Under the pieces are notes generated by a model, which worked only from the letters and a program-made list of their open reading frames with translations, searched no databases and was not told where the DNA came from. Source: JAUVPY01 sp034412795 (lineage in GTDB: Bacteria > Chloroflexota > Anaerolineae > 4572-78 > NAK82). From it: a stretch of DNA of 64,000 bases. The stretch is from assembly GCA_034412795.1 (NCBI GenBank), contig DAOUMD010000132.1, positions 34,126 through 98,125 of the forward strand, in the 5' to 3' direction. The translations under genes were made by a program, and so were the position numbers. Below, piece after piece: positions 49,433 to 57,241 of the stretch (position 1 is its first letter; every line of letters starts with the position of its first letter).

Positions 49433-50715
49433 TGATGGCCGAGCGCCCAGCCCCAATTGGATACGGCGAACTGATCCGTGGCAATAGGAACTTTCGTTAT
49501 CTCTGGTTCGGCCAGATTGTTAGCCTGTTGGGAGATTGGTTCAACCTGATCGCCTCCGCCTCGCTGGTCGCCATGCTGACTCAGTCCGGCTTCGCCGTGG
49601 GCGGCCTTTTCGTGGTTCGTATGCTGGCCCCCTTCTTGGTCAGTCCCATCGCCGGGGTGGCAGCCGATCGATATAACCGCAAGCATATTCTCGTCATCAC
49701 CGACGTTACGCGCGCCCTGACCGTATTTGGCTTTCTCCTGGTTCGGGATGCCGGCCACGTCTGGCTCTTATACGCCCTGACCGCTATCCAACTGGCCATC
49801 AGCGGCTTTTTCTTTCCAACACGCACCGCCATCCTGCCCGACCTGGTGCCACCCCGTGGAATTGGGGTGGCCAACGCCCTCAGTTCCGCTACCTGGTCGG
49901 TTATGTTGGCCCTGGGGGCGGCGATCGGCGGGCTGGTTTCGGGATACTGGGGCATTTATCCCGCCTTTATCATCGACGGCCTGACCTTTCTCCTGTCAGC
50001 CCTCCTGATTGCTCAGATCAGGCTCGACCTGAAGTCCGCTCTCGGCGCGTCCGACAAGACCATTGGCGCCTCGTTAGGACAGTACCTGGATGGTTTACGC
50101 TACTTGGGGGAACATACCGACACCCTGGTCATCGCCCTGCACAAAGCCGCCATTGCCTTGATCATGTTTTCCGGGTTCCAGGTTGTCCAGGTTGCTATTT
50201 CCGAGGACGTCTTTGTGATCGGCATCGGTGGGGGTATCAGCCTGGGTCTGATGTTTGGAATCAACGGGGTCGGCACAGGCATCGGACCAATCCTGGCTCG
50301 CCGCTTCACCGGAGACCGGGATCGCTCATTGCGCATGGCGATCCTGTTGGGTTACTTTATCGGCGCTCTGGGTCTGGCCATCACCGGAACGTTAATCAAC
50401 TTTGGCACGGTTCTCTTTGGGACCTTGCTGCGGGGAGTCGGCGGCGGCATCATTTGGGTCTTCTCCACCCAACTCCTGCTCCAATTGGTCCCGGGGCACA
50501 TTCGGGGGCGCATATTCGCCACCGAGTTTGCCATCTTCACCCTGGCCAGCGCGGTGGGCGCCTCCCTGGCCGGCGCTCTGCTTGACTCCTCGCTCGGTTT
50601 GTCCGGGTTGATATGGTGGATGGCCGGACTAAGCCTGATCCCAGCTGCCTTGTGGGCGCTGTGGTTGGGCAAGGGTAAATCCGCTGAATTTGCCCCTGAA
50701 GACGCCAGCATCTGA
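49432..50715 (+). CDS. MFS exporter (macrolide efflux MefA-like)
   Basis: A 427-residue major facilitator protein with 12 predicted segments, starting FRYLWFGQIVSLLGDWFNLIASASLVAML. The A-like motif AGVAADRYNRKHILVITDVTR appears in loop 2-3, and the second half includes GHIRGRIFATEFAIFTLASAVGASLAGALLD, typical of the MefA/ENTS-type drug efflux group. It is translationally coupled to the small regulator upstream. The probable role is efflux of a macrolide-like or siderophore-like compound. A similar exporter gene with its own copy of the promoter/operator lies at 53334. Confidence 0.9.
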   Translation: MMAERPAPIGYGELIRGNRNFRYLWFGQIVSLLGDWFNLIASASLVAMLTQSGFAVGGLFVVRMLAPFLVSPIAGVAADRYNRKHILVITDVTRALTVFGFLLVRDAGHVWLLYALTAIQLAISGFFFPTRTAILPDLVPPRGIGVANALSSATWSVMLALGAAIGGLVSGYWGIYPAFIIDGLTFLLSALLIAQIRLDLKSALGASDKTIGASLGQYLDGLRYLGEHTDTLVIALHKAAIALIMFSGFQVVQVAISEDVFVIGIGGGISLGLMFGINGVGTGIGPILARRFTGDRDRSLRMAILLGYFIGALGLAITGTLINFGTVLFGTLLRGVGGGIIWVFSTQLLLQLVPGHIRGRIFATEFAIFTLASAVGASLAGALLDSSLGLSGLIWWMAGLSLIPAALWALWLGKGKSAEFAPEDASI

Positions 50716-50728
50716 TTTCCTACTTGAC

Positions 50729-50774
50729 TTGACTACCCAGGCGAATTCTGGTATAATATGTCGTAAGACAACAT
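50729..50774 (+). promoter_or_regulatory. Promoter and PadR-type operator
   Basis: TTGACT (50729-50734), a 17-nt spacer, TATAAT (50752-50757), overlapped by ATGT-N9-ACAT (50758-50774), the usual form of PadR boxes. A second inverse half-site ACGATATAT follows at about 50783. It is 30-75 nt before the padR-like start. Confidence 0.65.
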
Positions 50775-50803
50775 ATTGTAATACGATATATTAGGTGAGG
50801 CCT

Positions 50804-51157
50804 ATGACCACTCAGATCGATATTCAGGCGAATTTACCTCTCACTGAAGCAACCTTCTTTATTATGCTTAGCCTTACACCAAAGCGTAAGCACGGCTACG
50901 CGATCATGAAAGATGTATTATGCCTGAGCAATAACCGGGTTGTTTTGAGTACCGGCACGTTGTACGGTGGACTCAAGCGGTTGTTGGAACGAAAATGGAT
51001 AAAACGCGTGGACGATCCAGGCGAGGACGAAACGGGGCGTGTGCGCAAAGCCTATGCTCTCACCGACCTGGGGCGACGTGTTCTGGATGCAGAAGTTGAG
51101 CGGTTGGAGTCATTAGTCACCGCCGCGCGCCTGCGCACGTTGGGGGAACGAGCATGA
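50804..51157 (+). CDS. PadR-family transcriptional regulator
   Basis: A 117-residue winged-helix protein: LTEATFFIMLSLTPKRKHGYAIMKDV, VVLSTGTLYGGLKRLLERKWIKRV and the wing RKAYALTDLGRRVLDAEVERLESL are PadR hallmarks (HGYxI, TxYxxLxRLxxxGWI, YxLTxxGxxxL). ATG 50804 is preferred over GTG 50795 because GGTGAGG is then correctly spaced. The promoter carries a PadR-box-like ATGT-N9-ACAT, so autoregulation is likely. Its stop overlaps the start of the membrane protein gene (ATGA), a common pairing for PadR. Confidence 0.92.
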   Translation: MTTQIDIQANLPLTEATFFIMLSLTPKRKHGYAIMKDVLCLSNNRVVLSTGTLYGGLKRLLERKWIKRVDDPGEDETGRVRKAYALTDLGRRVLDAEVERLESLVTAARLRTLGERA

Positions 51158-52236
51158 TCCGCGTCACCGACCTAATAACGCGCCTTTATGCTTATGCAAT
51201 ACGCTTGTATCCACGTAGTTTTCGCGTCGAGTTTGAGGAAGAGATGCGAGCCGTCTTTGCACACTCGGTTGCGGAGGCAGCTCAACGAGGGAGCTTATCA
51301 CTACTAGCCGCATGCCTGCGGGAGGCGCGGGACCTGCCGCTAATCCTGCTACGCGAACATTGGCTCAGCTTCAGAAACAATGAGGAGGGGGCGAATATGA
51401 GCAAGATCAATGAGCCTTTTGGTAGGCCCGACCGGCCAGCAAGTATTCAACAGTACAGACCCTCCTCTTGGGCTGCGGTCCTGGCCGGTGTTGGCCTCTT
51501 CCTGGTTGCCGGATTGAATTTGATTCTAGGTGAGATCCCACATGACTGGGTCGTGCCCACCTGGGTTGATTATGTACGAGGTGTGTTGTTCGCGCTCGTC
51601 CTCGCCTTGCCGGCGATCGGTTACGCAGTGGGTTGGATTAAGGATTTTCCGCGCTGGTCATATCCTTACGTAGGGCTAATGATCTTGTTGGGCTTGTACA
51701 TAGAGAATGCGGCCACACCCGGTCTTCATATCTTCAAGTACTACATATTCGGGCGTGAGCGATGGGGCTGGCGAGCCTGGATCCCGTTTCTGGTGGCAAC
51801 CGCAGTCGCTCTGCTGATCACGCGTTCAACCCGGCCGCTACTCAGACTGTTCACCAACGTCTGGGAGGATTGGACCCGGTTCACATACGCCATGTACGGC
51901 TTCATGCCACTGCTGGTGATGGTTAGCTTCGATGAGATGGACCGGCTCTATTCGCTACGCTGCATGGTCCTCTTAACCTTGTTGATGTGCGGCACAGCGC
52001 TGGCCTACCTGCGCAGCGCGCATCCGTGGCAGGAGGTGCTGGCCCTGTTGGGTGGCAGCATCCTGACAGTAGCCGTGACAATGGTGTCCACGACGGTCTA
52101 CTGGGGAGCAAACGGATGGAGAGATGTCCGTGGGCCAACGCTGGGAGGCGTCATTGTGATCGCCGTCATGTTTTCGCCGGTGCTCATCGGCCTGGCACAT
52201 CATTATGTCAAGTCTGCACATACCACCTCCCCTTGA
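51154..52236 (+). CDS. PadR-associated membrane protein
   Basis: A 360-residue protein. An N-terminal soluble segment (LYAYAIRLYPRSFRVEFEEEMRAVFAHSVAEAAQRGSLSLLAACLREARDLP) is the pattern of membrane partners encoded next to PadR regulators in Chloroflexota and actinobacteria. About eight TM segments follow (for example WAAVLAGVGLFLVAGLNLIL, VRGVLFALVLALPAIGYAVGW, CMVLLTLLMCGTALAYL). It is coupled to padR by an ATGA overlap. The function is unknown; stress-responsive membrane sensing is a typical suggestion. Confidence 0.82.
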   Translation: MIRVTDLITRLYAYAIRLYPRSFRVEFEEEMRAVFAHSVAEAAQRGSLSLLAACLREARDLPLILLREHWLSFRNNEEGANMSKINEPFGRPDRPASIQQYRPSSWAAVLAGVGLFLVAGLNLILGEIPHDWVVPTWVDYVRGVLFALVLALPAIGYAVGWIKDFPRWSYPYVGLMILLGLYIENAATPGLHIFKYYIFGRERWGWRAWIPFLVATAVALLITRSTRPLLRLFTNVWEDWTRFTYAMYGFMPLLVMVSFDEMDRLYSLRCMVLLTLLMCGTALAYLRSAHPWQEVLALLGGSILTVAVTMVSTTVYWGANGWRDVRGPTLGGVIVIAVMFSPVLIGLAHHYVKSAHTTSP

Positions 52237-52295
52237 CCCCCAATTCTGTAATAGCTCAAATCACACGCCTCGTCGTATACTCCACGTTAATTGGC

Positions 52296-52585
52296 ATGGT
52301 TCATTTTGCCAAGACAACTGGTTGACAATTTGGCCTGCTTTGCCAGACACATCCGTAAAACGTAAGGCGTAAAACGTAATGATTCTGAGCGAATGCGCCA
52401 TGCAAATGTGCCTTCAAGTAATCCACCGAAATAAACTACACGGAGACACGGGCTTCCAGGCTTCATAGCAACACCAGAACCGTGCAGATAATTTCTGTGG
52501 ATTACTCACGCATCACGTTTTACGTTTTACGAGGTTACTACCCTTGATTTGACCGGTAAAAAGTGTCAACCAAATAGTGAACCAT
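52296..52585. repeat. MITE-like element with ATGGTTCA ends
   Basis: ATGGTTCATTTTGCC...GGTTGAC at the left and GTCAACC...AGTGAACCAT at the right are inverted. Inner words CGTAAAACGTAAGGCGTAAAAC and CACGTTTTACGTTTTACG are also inverted. It is about 290 bp, non-coding, and related by its ends to 37037-37181. Confidence 0.65.
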
Positions 52586-52631
52586 CCCCGTTAGTTATAC
52601 CCTAATTCGTGAGCGGCTGAGCCGAAACGAT

Positions 52632-52694
52632 TTGACTCTACCGCTGATTTGTGTTATAATGGTACACAGATACTTTGGTACACAGATACCAAAA
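52632..52694 (+). promoter_or_regulatory. Promoter plus GTACACAGATACC operator, copy 2
   Basis: TTGACT (52632-52637), a 17-nt spacer, TATAAT (52655-52660), then two direct copies of GGTACACAGATAC (52661-52673 and 52678-52690) ending CCAAAA. It matches the arrangement at 48903-48966 and stands 94 nt before the VOC gene. Confidence 0.65.
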
Positions 52695-52787
52695 TAACAG
52701 GCCAAATTTCCTGAGATCGGTAACCGGCACTTAAACAGTGCCAATCACCTGAAAATCTCAACCCAGGTATTCCAAGGGGAGAAAAGC

Positions 52788-53156
52788 GTGCCACCTTTCA
52801 GACCGAAGCATTTAGCTGTGATCAGCCTACGAGCAGAGGACGTGCCAAAGACTGTACATTTTTATCGAGATGTCCTTGGGCTGGCCTTACTGCCACACCA
52901 CGGCCATCGGCCCGCCTTTGACCTAAATGGCACATATTTGGTAATCGCCGAGGGGCCACCCGCCCCTACGCAGGACTCGAAATCATCTCGCTTCCCATCC
53001 CTCGCCTTTGCCGTCGAGGATTTGGACGAAGCAGTTGAACATCTTCAGGCCCACAACGTAGATATACCCTGGGGTATTGAGGCGGGTCAAGAAGAGCGCT
53101 GGGTTTTGTTTTACGATCCGGCCGGTAACCTGATTGAGTTTGTTCAATTTGGGTAG
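52788..53156 (+). CDS. VOC-family (glyoxalase / bleomycin-resistance-like) protein
   Basis: A 122-residue two-module VOC protein: LAVISLRAEDVPKTVHFYRDVLGLALLPHHGHRPAFDLNGTYLVIAEG, and FAVEDLDEAVEHLQAHNVDIPWGIEAGQEERWVLFYDPAGNLIEFVQFG with the metal-ligand Glu near the end. It starts with GTG 52788, with AGGGGAGAAAAGC upstream. The family includes glyoxalases, dioxygenases and antibiotic-binding proteins. Its position before an MFS exporter under the duplicated GTACACAGATACC operator favours drug sequestration or resistance (inference). Confidence 0.87.
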   Translation: MPPFRPKHLAVISLRAEDVPKTVHFYRDVLGLALLPHHGHRPAFDLNGTYLVIAEGPPAPTQDSKSSRFPSLAFAVEDLDEAVEHLQAHNVDIPWGIEAGQEERWVLFYDPAGNLIEFVQFG

Positions 53157-53280
53157 ATGAGTCCCAAATGTGACATCGAATTATAGGATTAGGCGAATTG
53201 CACGTGTGCACTCTGGGTATTCGATAAATTCTTCAATTCGTTGTCACACTTGTTTGTGAGCACTATAAAGGCGGAAGAAA

Positions 53281-53308
53281 AACGGGATGGTTAGCCAGCC
53301 GTCCCGTT
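53281..53308 (+). terminator. Terminator hairpin between VOC and MFS genes
   Basis: ACGGGATGG pairs with CCGTCCCGT (T.G wobble) and is followed by TTTAATTTTT. It ends 25 nt before the MFS start codon, so it would attenuate read-through from the VOC gene into the exporter; no second promoter is obvious. Confidence 0.65.
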
Positions 53309-53333
53309 TTAATTTTTGAATGAGGAGTTCATT

Positions 53334-54674
53334 ATGACACCCAAGAGAACAGGCAGCGGAATGACCATCTTCTACATTATCTGGCTGGGGCAAGTCGTTT
53401 CACTCGTCGGGTCGGGTTTAACCAGCTTTGCGTTAGGCGTATGGGTCTTCGAACGCACTGGTTCCGTCACACAATTTGCCCTCATCGGGTTATTCACCGT
53501 ATTACCTCGTATCCTCCTGTCTCCCCTGGTCGGTCCCCTGGTCGATCGCTGGGATCGACGCCGGGCCATGATCCTGAGTGACGCGGGAGCAGGGCTCAGC
53601 ACTTTGGTTATCGTGCTGTTGCTTTACGGCGGCCAGCTTGAAATCTGGCACATTTATCTGCTGGCCGCCGTCAGCTCCGCCTTTGGCACCGTTCAATGGC
53701 CGGCCTATATGGCATCGACCACGCTGTTGGTCCCCAAGGGTAACCTGGGGCGGGCCAATGGTATGTCGCAGTTTGGGCAAGCCGCCTCTGAGATTTTGGC
53801 GCCCACCCTGGCCGGGGCTTTCTTGCTCACCATCGGGCTAACTGGTGTCATCCTGATTGACTTCGTTACCTTCCTATTTGCGGTGCTTACGTTGCTGATC
53901 GTGCGATTTCCCAAACCTCAAACGACAACCCCGGCTGAGGGCAAACCTGGGGAAGGCTCGTGGTGGCACGAAATCGCCTATGGTTGGAACTACATCACGG
54001 CTCGACGTGGATTGTTGGGCCTTTTGATTTTCCTGGCTACCGTCAATTTCATTTGGGGTATGGTGGGGGCCTTGATCACACCCATGATCCTGGGTTTCAC
54101 ATCCAGCGATGTGCTGGGGGTCATTATCTCGGTTGCCGGCGTGGGTATGCTGGTCGGCAGCCTGGCGATGAGTATCTGGGGCGGGCCGCAACGGCGTATC
54201 TACGGCGTCCTGAACTTTGAGTTACTGAGCGGCGCCTGTTTTATGCTCATCGGGCTACGTCCTGCATTTTGGTCGATTGCCCTCGGTGTCTTTGGCGCCC
54301 ACGCCACCATCGCCATCATCTACGGCTCGAACCAGACCATTTGGCAAAGCAAAGTCGCCCCGGACGTGCAAGGCCGGGTTTTTGCTACCCAACAAATGAT
54401 TACGCGAGCCGCCACGCCGCTGGCTTTTCTGCTGGCCGGCCCCCTGGCCGAGCGGTTTTTTGAACCGCTACTGGCCACCAGTGGCCCCCTGGTTGCCAGC
54501 GTGGGAGGCATCATCGGCACCGGAGCGGGACGGGGTATCGGTCTGCTGTTTATCCTGATGGGCGTGGCAAAAATCATGGTTTCCCTGGGGGCCTATCTGA
54601 ACCCCAGCATCCGTTACGTGGAGGATGAATTGCCGGATGCAGTTATTGATGGGTCAGGTGCGTTATCCATATAA
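53334..54674 (+). CDS. MFS exporter (MefA-like), second copy
   Basis: A 446-residue major facilitator protein of the same MefA/ENTS-like group as the gene at 49432, starting MTIFYIIWLGQVVSLVGSGLTSFALGVWVFERTGS. It has motif-A-like PLVDRWDRRRAMILSDAGAG and a C-terminal half with VQGRVFATQQMITRAATPLAFLLAGPLAERF. GAGGAG precedes ATG 53334; the frame extends 18 nt further without a site. A terminator hairpin lies directly upstream. It is probably co-regulated with the first exporter by the shared operator. Confidence 0.9.
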   Translation: MTPKRTGSGMTIFYIIWLGQVVSLVGSGLTSFALGVWVFERTGSVTQFALIGLFTVLPRILLSPLVGPLVDRWDRRRAMILSDAGAGLSTLVIVLLLYGGQLEIWHIYLLAAVSSAFGTVQWPAYMASTTLLVPKGNLGRANGMSQFGQAASEILAPTLAGAFLLTIGLTGVILIDFVTFLFAVLTLLIVRFPKPQTTTPAEGKPGEGSWWHEIAYGWNYITARRGLLGLLIFLATVNFIWGMVGALITPMILGFTSSDVLGVIISVAGVGMLVGSLAMSIWGGPQRRIYGVLNFELLSGACFMLIGLRPAFWSIALGVFGAHATIAIIYGSNQTIWQSKVAPDVQGRVFATQQMITRAATPLAFLLAGPLAERFFEPLLATSGPLVASVGGIIGTGAGRGIGLLFILMGVAKIMVSLGAYLNPSIRYVEDELPDAVIDGSGALSI

Positions 54675-54676
54675 GC

Positions 54677-56074
54677 TCAGTATTTGTGGGCATGAGGATC
54701 CCATTCCATCTCCCCGGTTTCTTCGTCGTAGTATGGATATTGGGGAGGTGCCTGGCCGTGCCGACCTACAACTTTCGGATACTGCCCCACAGCCCCGGCA
54801 AGGTTGATCGTCAGAAGCTGGACGTCGAACTCGTGGCTATCACCGTAATCGAAGAAATAAAGGAATTTCTGCCCAGGTTGTAAATCAAGCCGGTCAATTT
54901 GCACTTGATGCGTATGCAGACTGGTATCCGACCAAGGGCTGCCGATTTCGCTGGCTTGATCGTCAACCTGACCACTGAGGAAGAAGGAATAAAGGTGATC
55001 GTCCCACCACTCGTAAGCTTGCTGGATCATCAGGTGCAGGTCTTCCAGGGTCTGATCTTCAGCCAGTTCGATATCACGCCAGACCTGGGGCAAGGCCCGG
55101 TGGTTGACGCGGAAGGTAAAAGTCTTGACCCGACCTTTTTTGGCCTTGCGCGAGGCTTTGGGCCGGCGCATCCCTTTGTCGGGATCGTACTCGCGTGGCA
55201 AGTCTGGAGGATTCTCGAAATCGTAAACCTGAACAGCCGCGCCAAATAAGGCGCTGAGCTCTGGGTCCGGGATGGGATCGGGTTGGGGCTCGTCAACCCA
55301 GTAATAGTCTCCACCATGTTTGCCTTCGACGATATTTGGGCCCAAGGTCTCTTCAGCCCAGATTTCAGTCAGTGGGTCTGGTGGGAGGGGGTGCTGATAC
55401 TGGCCGGTGGAGAGCAGATGAGAGGAAATGTCCCAACTCATTGCTCCTCGAGGACGGCTGCGTACAAAGCTGATCGTCGCCTGAAGGATGGCCTGATTGC
55501 GTTCGGAAATAGCTGCTTCATCACGCTCGGCGAAACGCTGAAAGTCAACGCGATACCGTTTGGCCTGCCCATCCAGAACATCAAAAATGAGGCAATCACC
55601 CTCGGCTGCCCCTAATGTATTGAACCAGGCCCAGAATTCTGGTGAAGCGTTAGAGCCCCACTGCCGCTCCAACAGATGCATCAGTGGAAATGGGGTAGGC
55701 GTACCGTCAGGGAGTTCCAGCCGAACCGGGCTTCGATCCTTGCGTTTCTGAATCTCAAAGAAGGATGGCCACAAGGCGTCCCGTAGCTCTCCCGTCAGTT
55801 CCACGGTTTCCCCATTCAGGTCTGCCGCCGAAAGGATCAATCGCAGGACCGAGCCGGTGATGAGACGCGGTTTCCAACCGTAGCGTCCATCGCCCGTGGG
55901 CACGATCAACCGGCTTTGGCTAACCGCATTGCGGATGGTATTTTTGGGGTTTTTGGTCGTAATAGGAGTAATTGCGCCCACTCGGTGCATAATGTCGAGC
56001 ACGGAAAGCGGTTCCAAGGACTCGCTCACCACCTGATGAGCCAATTCAGTGAAGCTAATCTTTGAGTTGGTCAT
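54677..56074 (-). CDS. pRiA4b ORF-3-like protein with N-terminal HARE-like helix domain
   Basis: A 465-residue protein. Residues 5-70 (ISFTELAHQVVSESLEPLSVLDIMHRVGAIT...KNTIRNAVSQSRLIVPTGDGRYGWKPRL) resemble a HARE-HTH / RNA polymerase delta-type winged helix. The middle part is unrecognised. Residues 300-465 (TFTFRVNHRALPQVWRDIELAEDQTLEDLHLMIQQAYEWWDDHLYSFFLSG...DLQPGQKFLYFFDYGDSHEFDVQLL) are a pRiA4b ORF-3 / IS1096 TnpR-like domain. GAGGGGGAG precedes ATG 56074, which is 2 nt after the upstream gene's stop. Chromosomal copies of this domain have unknown function. It converges with the MFS gene. Confidence 0.85.
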   Translation of the reverse strand: MTNSKISFTELAHQVVSESLEPLSVLDIMHRVGAITPITTKNPKNTIRNAVSQSRLIVPTGDGRYGWKPRLITGSVLRLILSAADLNGETVELTGELRDALWPSFFEIQKRKDRSPVRLELPDGTPTPFPLMHLLERQWGSNASPEFWAWFNTLGAAEGDCLIFDVLDGQAKRYRVDFQRFAERDEAAISERNQAILQATISFVRSRPRGAMSWDISSHLLSTGQYQHPLPPDPLTEIWAEETLGPNIVEGKHGGDYYWVDEPQPDPIPDPELSALFGAAVQVYDFENPPDLPREYDPDKGMRRPKASRKAKKGRVKTFTFRVNHRALPQVWRDIELAEDQTLEDLHLMIQQAYEWWDDHLYSFFLSGQVDDQASEIGSPWSDTSLHTHQVQIDRLDLQPGQKFLYFFDYGDSHEFDVQLLTINLAGAVGQYPKVVGRHGQAPPQYPYYDEETGEMEWDPHAHKY

Positions 56075-56076
56075 AG

Positions 56077-57120
56077 TTACTTGCTCCCCCTCAATGCTGC
56101 TATCAGACCCTGCTCCACATCCTGGGGAATCGACACACGGGCGACCACCTGCGGCCATAACTCAAGCGGCGGAGCGGCGATGAGGTCTGTGGCCAATCGG
56201 ATCGTTTCGAAATCATCGTGCAGATAGGGGCGTCGCCCACAGTGGAGGGCGTCACAACGCATTCGAATGCCCGGCCCGCACCGTTTCCAAGGGCAAGTCC
56301 GGCCCAGATAATCCCCTTGGGGATTGGCCAGAAAGACCTCCCCGCCCCGACCAAAGTTCTGAGTGTGACCGTTCAATTTACGCCCTAATGTAGCCAGCGG
56401 AGCCAGATCCGCCTCGTCAGTGATGGTAACCAACACATCCACATCTTTAGGTTCAGGCTCGTCGGTGGTTAACGACCCGATCAGGGCAATGCGGGTCACG
56501 CCGGGTAGCTGGCTGGCGGCGCGGACAAAGATCAAAGCCTCTTCGATGAGCCGAGGGCGAACGGGTGGTGGGGGAGGCTGTGCCGGTCGAGGCTCGACGA
56601 TCGGTTCGATCCCTTCTGAGGCCAGCCAATCCAAGACTCGCTGCTCCATCAGTTTATCTTTGAACTCAAACCAGCGATTTCTCTCACGGGGATAACGAGC
56701 CAACGTGTCTTTGAAACGGCGAAAAGCGCCCCGGCCCCGAATGGCTTGCCACAGACGATCTTGCAGACGGCTATCCTCGACAGTGAAGATGAAGGCTTCC
56801 ATATCGTTATATCCCTCGTAAGAGTCGGCCCGGGGGATAGCCAGGTAGCGAGAACTATTCGCCTGGATTTGATAGGCCTCCAGCAAGACTTGTTTCTGCC
56901 ATTCCGGCAGGCCGCGTTGCTCCAAGACTTCAGCCAGATCGAACGCTTCTTCTGACTCCGAGTCGTAGGCTGCCTCGTAGAAATCCTCTAACTCTCGGTA
57001 GGTGTCAGTGAAAACCATAATCACCTGGCCGGTTTCCAGATCCAGGTAGTGGTTCGTTTCCCAAGAAACATTTTCAAGGGCATAGGCCAAATCGAACAGG
57101 TCTATTTTTAGTTTTCTCAT
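56077..57120 (-). CDS. UPF0158 domain fused to a nucleotidyltransferase
   Basis: A 347-residue protein. Residues 1-165 match UPF0158 (LDLETGQVIMVFTD, IPRADSYEGYNDMEAFIFTV, GRGAFRRFKDTLARYPRERNRWFEF). After a Pro-rich linker (PAQPPPPPVRPR), residues 190-320 look like a MNT-type nucleotidyltransferase (RIALIGSLTTDEPEPKDVDVLVTI, with GS and Asp-x-Asp), then CPWKRCGPGIRMRCDALHCGRR, a possible Cys-rich metal site. GGGGGAAGA precedes ATG 57120. It is co-transcribed with the pRiA4b-like gene (2 nt spacing). The role may be RNA or protein modification by nucleotidyl transfer (inference). Confidence 0.85.
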   Translation of the reverse strand: MRKLKIDLFDLAYALENVSWETNHYLDLETGQVIMVFTDTYRELEDFYEAAYDSESEEAFDLAEVLEQRGLPEWQKQVLLEAYQIQANSSRYLAIPRADSYEGYNDMEAFIFTVEDSRLQDRLWQAIRGRGAFRRFKDTLARYPRERNRWFEFKDKLMEQRVLDWLASEGIEPIVEPRPAQPPPPPVRPRLIEEALIFVRAASQLPGVTRIALIGSLTTDEPEPKDVDVLVTITDEADLAPLATLGRKLNGHTQNFGRGGEVFLANPQGDYLGRTCPWKRCGPGIRMRCDALHCGRRPYLHDDFETIRLATDLIAAPPLELWPQVVARVSIPQDVEQGLIAALRGSK

Positions 57121-57241
57121 TCTTCCCCCAACTCCATCGGAGAGGTGTGAATGCCCTAACTGTCGCGAGGATCTACTGGTTGAATATTATACGAATTCCT
57201 CCTGGAAAACAAACAGGCAGGCTCACGCACATTGTTAGGTT

